Shown here: positions 59,615-64,000 of the stretch, piece after piece
How positions within the stretch are numbered: position 1 is the stretch's first letter
Layout of the letters: each line of letters opens with the position of its first letter
Assembly (NCBI GenBank): GCA_963989245.1
Contig: OZ022351.1
Coordinates: forward strand, 12,064,412-12,128,411
DNA length: 64,000 bases
Reading direction: 5' to 3'
From: Nansenia antarctica
Taxonomy: Eukaryota > Chordata > Actinopteri > Argentiniformes > Microstomatidae
The notes under the pieces: model-generated
The model's input: the letters and a program-made list of their open reading frames with translations, nothing else
The model's database searches: none
Told to the model about the DNA's origin: nothing
Made by a program: the position numbers and the translations under genes

Positions 59615-60162
59615 GTAAGCATCTTTCGCCACGATTGTTGTTGGGAAGTAGAGGTAAGGTGATGTGATAGTGCTACAAGGCCCTGCACACTGGGCTTTTT
59701 CAGAGGCACACTCCAAATGTAGTTATGTGAAATCTCCCAGAATGCCTTGCAAATCATCGACAACAGTGGGAAACACACAAGCAACAAAAGATAACGACAA
59801 CTGTAATTATTTTCTTCTTTTTTTGTTGTTCTTTATTGACCAGGGACAGTACACATTAATAAACCAGTTGGTAAATGAGTCAGTGTTAGCCAAATGGCTA
59901 TTTTTCAACTGTTGTCCCTATGGCCAGATGTCATAAGTTGTTCTCTAAAAAAATAAAAAATAAACATTGTATACAAGCAAATGTATAAGAGCAGTATAGC
60001 AATAGGCTCTCATTAACTAACTAGGCCTACTAGACGTTATATACAATATTGTTTTCTTTGTTAATAAAGACTTAAAAATGATGTTAGTATTTTTGTATTA
60101 TCTATGCCATTGTATTATCTTAGTTGAATATAATTTCAATGTATTATAGACCTACTCTTTAT

Positions 60163-60177
60163 AACAACAACAACAAC
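60163..60177. repeat. AAC microsatellite, 5 repeats (X5)
   Basis: (AAC)5 followed by aaaag. Confidence 0.95.
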
Positions 60178-60376
60178 AAAAGTTCGCTAGTATGCTGATG
60201 TCTAGCTAGCTAGCTGATTTGTGCATTTTGACACAATCTATGTCGCTTGTGCTGTACATTTGGGTCTCTGATGACATTACTAACACAGAAATTGTAAAAT
60301 GAAACATATTTCAATTCAGTATATGAATGTATAGGTTATATAGGGTGGATAACAGACACCTACTAGATTACTAGAT

Positions 60377-60606
60377 ATGTTGACAGTGGTGGCCCTTGCA
60401 CAACAACAGAGACATAGGATCCCCGACTATGCTGAGAAGGTTGTACCTCTGTACATAGAGCACAACTTAAAAATGCATTTCCGTATGACACGCATGGCTT
60501 TTAAGCACGGGTCCTAACAGGAAATTGCAGAGGACATGACCAACCAAAATAGAGTTGGGCGACCATCCCTTCCAACCTTCAAGCAGCTACTGATTGTTCT
60601 GTGGCT
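60377..60606 (+). pseudogene. Harbinger-like remnant (X5)
   Basis: Same extent and stop as X1. Confidence 0.62.
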
Positions 60607-60831
60607 CAGCGTTGCCAACTCCTCTGTAATGGAAGTAGCTGTTGGCTCTCCCAAAAGTAGCTAGATGATGTAATCAACTAATTTGCATAATATGCAATTC
60701 TGAAAGGCTAAATTAACTATTAGTTAATAGTAGCTAGATTTGTCACTGGTCGCTTTTGACTAGTTATGTCGCCAAGGGGGGTCTAGAAAGTCGCCATGTT
60801 TAGCGACAAAGTCGCCAAGTTGGCAACACTG
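60607..60831. mobile_element. 225-bp MITE (X5)
   Basis: Same ends as X1; agtcgccatg as in X1 and X2. Confidence 0.75.
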
Positions 60832-60930
60832 CCAATATGCCTCTGTGAGGACCAGTTCCCCTGTACAGAAGTCCCTGTCCAGCCCTGCTACGTCCTCCGT
60901 GAGGACCACCTCTACCTCAGGCTACTGCAA
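60832..60930 (+). pseudogene. Unrecognised exon (X5)
   Basis: 33 codons to the gtatgag donor. Confidence 0.5.
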
Positions 60931-61161
60931 GTATGAGCCACAATTACATCATTGTTATTTTGAATATAAAAATGATCGCTAGCAGTAGTAGAACAGAGAA
61001 GATGGATATTAGGAAAAAGGCTAAATACAAAGAATGCAACCGTCCAAATTAAAGAGACTGATAACCTAACAGAATTACCACAGGTTATTTCGCCACGAAT
61101 CACAGCAATCTTTCAAAGTATTCACCGGTAAGTACAGAATGAGCAAGCGCAAGATGACCTG

Positions 61162-61731
61162 TAATAAGGCTCACAGAGACACGAACTAGCTAGCAGTAGT
61201 AGAACAGAGAAGATGGATATTAGAAAATGGCTAAAACCAAAGAATGCAAAAAAATAAAATATCTACTTTGTTTTGAACCTTTACAGCTCTCCAATGGGAT
61301 TCCAATCGAGAGCTGGTTCATGGACAGAAATGACAACGAACTCCTGAAGCTGGTTCCCTTCCTGGAGAAGCTTGTGGAGATGAATGAAGACGTAAGGCCA
61401 CATGTCCGAGAGCGGTTTCGTCTGCATGACCTCCTGCCCCCAGACTGAGCGCCCCTGCTACGTCCTCCATGAGGACCACCTCTACCTCAGGCTACTGCAA
61501 GTATGAGCCACAATTACATCATTGTTATTTTGAATAAAAAAATAATCGCTAGCAGTAGTAGAACAGAGAAGATGGTTATTAGGAAAAAGGCTAAATACAA
61601 AGAATGCAACCGTCCAAATTAAAGAGACTGATAACCTAACAGAATTACCACAGGTTCTTTCGCCAAGAATCACAGCAATCTTTCAAAGTATTCACCGGTA
61701 AGTACAGAATGAGCAAGCGCAAGATGACCTG
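61162..61731 (+). repeat. S monomer at 61162
   Basis: CTDSPL2 tail 61287-61448; aaaatatctac tract variant. Confidence 0.92.
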
Positions 61732-62301
61732 TAATAAGGCTCACAGAGACACGAACTAGCTAGCAGTAGTGGAACAGAGAAGATGGATATTAGAAAATGG
61801 CTAAAACCAAAGAATGCAAAAAAAAAAAAAAACTACTTTGTTTTGAACCTTTACAGCTCTCCAATGGGATTCCAATCGCGAGCTGGTTCATGGACAGAAA
61901 TGACAACGAACTCCTGAAGCTGGTTCCCTTCCTGGAGAAGCTTGTGGAGATGAATGAAGACGTAAGGCCACATGTCCGAGAGCGGTTTCGTCTGCATGAC
62001 CTCCTGCCCCCAGACTGAGCGCCCCTGCTACGTCCTCCATGAGGACCACCTCTACCTCAGGCTACTGCAAGTATGAGCCACAATTACATCATTGTTATTT
62101 TGAATGAAAAAATAATCGCTAGCAGTAGTAGAACAGAGAAGATGGATATTAGGAAAAAGGCTAAATACAAAGAATGCAACCGTCCAAATTAAAGAGACTG
62201 ATAACCTAACAGAATTACCACAGGTTCTTTCGCCACGAATCACAGCAATCTTTCAAAGTATTCACCGGTAAGTACAGAATGAGCAAGCGCAAGATGACCT
62301 G
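61732..62301 (+). repeat. S monomer at 61732
   Basis: CTDSPL2 tail 61857-62018 with Glu-to-Ala (IASWF). Confidence 0.92.
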
Positions 62302-63318
62302 TAATAAGGCTCACAGAGACACGAACTAGCTAGCAGTAGTGGAACAGAGAAGATGGATATTAGAAAATGGCTAAAACCAAAGAATGCAAAAAAATAAAAA
62401 ATCTACTTTGTTTTGAACCTTTACAGCTCTCCAATGGGATTCCAATCGAGAGCTGGTTCATGGACAGAAATGACAACGAACTCCTGAAGCTGGTTCCCTT
62501 CCTGGAGAAGCTTGTGGAGATGAATGAAGACGTAAGGCCACATGTCCGAGAGCGGTTTCGTCTGCATGACCTCCTGCCCCCAGACTGAGCGCCCCTGAAA
62601 CTGATAACTGGGTCGATCTCTGACGGGGGGCAGTCCAGATGAGGTGCTAAGTGAAGGGTTTAGACTCACCATCACACGCAAAGACCTCCAGACTCTCCGA
62701 CACCTCAAATGGCTCAACGATGCGGTGAGTTGTTATCATCATGCACCACATATAGTGACAGATTGCCGTACAGAACTGGAAAGAAGGGGGAAAAATAAGT
62801 AATAACGTAGAGATGTTTATTGTTTTCTAATTTTCAGCCATTGTCTTTGCCCTCTCCTCCAGGTCATAAACTTCTACATGAACCTGTTGGTGGAGCGCAG
62901 TAAAGACCCTAACCTGCCGACGGTCTACACCTTCAACACCTTCTTCTTTCCCCAGCTGCGCAGTTTCGGTTACTCGGCTGTCCGCCGCTGGACTAAGAAC
63001 ATGGACATCTTCTCAGTGGACATACTGCTCGTACCCGTCCACCTGGGGAAGCACTGGTGCCTTGTTCATGCTTGGTAAATGCAATGTTAACAAATGGGTG
63101 AAATCTTTATTCATACTTATATAAAGCGATTATAAATGGCAATCTTTTTGTGAGAATTGTGCAAATATAGCCACAGGGCAATCTGGGTATTGCAAAAATG
63201 ATTACATTAGATTTTCGAGGTTTTACGACTGAGGTCCCAGGTTCTTTCGCCAAGAATCACAGCAATCTTTCAAAGTATTCACCGGTAAGTACAGAATGAG
63301 CAAGCGCAAGATGACCTG
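62302..63318 (+). repeat. L monomer at 62302
   Basis: CTDSPL2 tail 62427-62588. Confidence 0.92.
62638..63074 (+). pseudogene. SENP1-like fragment, copy 34
   Basis: Exons 62638-62724 and 62863-63074. Confidence 0.88.
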
Positions 63319-64000
63319 TAATAAGGCTCACAGAGACACGAACTAGCTAGCAGTAGTGGAACAGAGAAGATGGATATTAGAAAATGGCTAAAACCAAAGA
63401 ATGCAAAAAAAAAAAAAAACTACTTTGTTTTGAACCTTTACAGCTCTCCAATGGGATTCCAATCGAGAGCTGGTTCATGGACAGAAATGACAACGAACTC
63501 CTGAAGCTGGTTCCCTTCCTGGAGAAGCTTGTGGAGATGAATGAAGACGTAAGGCCACATGTCCGAGAGCGGTTTCGTCTGCATGACCTCCTGCCCCCAG
63601 ACTGAGCGCCCCTGAAACTGATAACTGGGTCGATCTCTGACGGGGGGCAGTCCAGATGAGGTGCTAAGTGAAGGGTTTAGACTCACCATCACACGCAAAG
63701 ACCTCCAGACTCTCCGACACCTCAAATGGCTCAACGATGCGGTGAGTTGTTATCATCATGCACCACATATAGTGACAGATTGCCGTACAGAACTGGAAAG
63801 AAGGGGGAAAAATAAGTAATAACGTAGAGATGTTTATTGTTTTCTAATTTTCAGCCATTGTCTTTGCCCTCTCCTCCAGGTCATAAACTTCTACATGAAC
63901 CTGTTGGTGGAGCGCAGTAAAGACCCTAACCTGCCGACGGTCTACACCTTCAACACCTTCTTCTTTCCCCAGCTGCGCAGTTTCGGTTACTCGGCTGTCT
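63319..64000 (+). repeat. L monomer at 63319, cut by window end
   Basis: CTDSPL2 tail 63444-63605. Pure A-tract on an L unit following another L. Confidence 0.92.
63655..64000 (+). pseudogene. SENP1-like fragment, copy 35, partial
   Basis: Exon A 63655-63741; exon B from 63880 leaves the window at GYSAV. The last base is t where the other copies have c. Confidence 0.85.

Larger units (their letters stand above)
59467..61161 (+). repeat. X block 5
   Basis: Complete order as X1/X3, S-type tail from about 60912. Confidence 0.85.
1..64000 (+). repeat. Tandem array of chimeric gene-fragment monomers (L, S and X types)
   Basis: The landmark taataaggctcacagag recurs through the window, at spacings of about 1017 bp (L) or 569 bp (S), always on the + strand. 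Both types share their first 294 bp and their last roughly 100 bp; the middle differs. L carries two SENP exons. S carries an unrecognised exon end plus a degenerate MDIRK exon copy. Five X blocks interrupt the array. All arrangements are direct repeats; I saw no inverted monomer. The array runs off both window edges, so its true size is unknown. Confidence 0.97.

Noticed and set aside
1..64000. CRISPR array or bacterial repeat system
   Set aside because: Repeats are 0.57-1.0 kb with spliceosomal introns and vertebrate exons; there are no short repeats with unique spacers.

Overview
This window is eukaryotic, almost certainly vertebrate and most likely teleost DNA. It holds no intact gene. 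Nearly all 64 kb is one head-to-tail array of chimeric gene-fragment monomers on the + strand. Two host genes are recognisable: the last coding exon of CTDSPL2 (SCP-family phosphatase; only the C-terminal tail and stop codon) and two adjacent exons of a SENP1-type SUMO protease (Ulp1/C48 family; up to the catalytic-His region only). The fish assignment is inferred from the SENP intron of about 138 bp and the Harbinger, hAT and MITE debris. The species cannot be fixed from the sequence.

Two monomer types begin at the same landmark (taataaggctcacagag). The L type (about 1017 bp) runs: MDIRKWLKPKNA exon start, A-rich tract, CTDSPL2 tail exon, SENP exon A, intron, SENP exon B, common tail. The S type (about 569 bp) runs: the same first 294 bp, then a short unrecognised exon end (reading CYVLHEDHLYLRLLQ before a gt donor), a degenerate second copy of the MDIRK exon, and the same tail. 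I count 35 L and 36 S units (71 CTDSPL2 tails, 35 SENP cassettes). A third block type, X (five copies, about 1.5-1.7 kb), carries a fuller MDIRKWLK exon, a Harbinger-like transposase remnant cut by a 225-bp MITE, an AAC microsatellite, and a fuller version of the unrecognised exon.

Layout: 1-6344, two copies of a 3172-bp L-S-L-S dimer; 6345-14272, irregular order including L-L and S-S-S; 14273-24926, a 5327-bp seven-monomer block present twice; 24927-35189, regular 1586-bp L-S alternation with a 739-bp hAT insertion at 33221-33959 inside a SENP exon; 35190-39883, an X pair; 39884-42036, irregular; 42037-54436, a 6200-bp eight-monomer block present twice; 54437-61161, three X blocks; 61162-64000, S-S-L-L cut by the window end.

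The exons keep open frames and plausible splice sites in nearly every copy, but no copy can encode a working SUMO protease (Asp and Cys of the triad absent) or phosphatase (DxDxT domain absent). The near-identity of copies over kilobases shows recent amplification or homogenisation, so open frames alone are not evidence of selection. I see no tRNA, rRNA, CRISPR, prokaryotic operon or convincing promoter.
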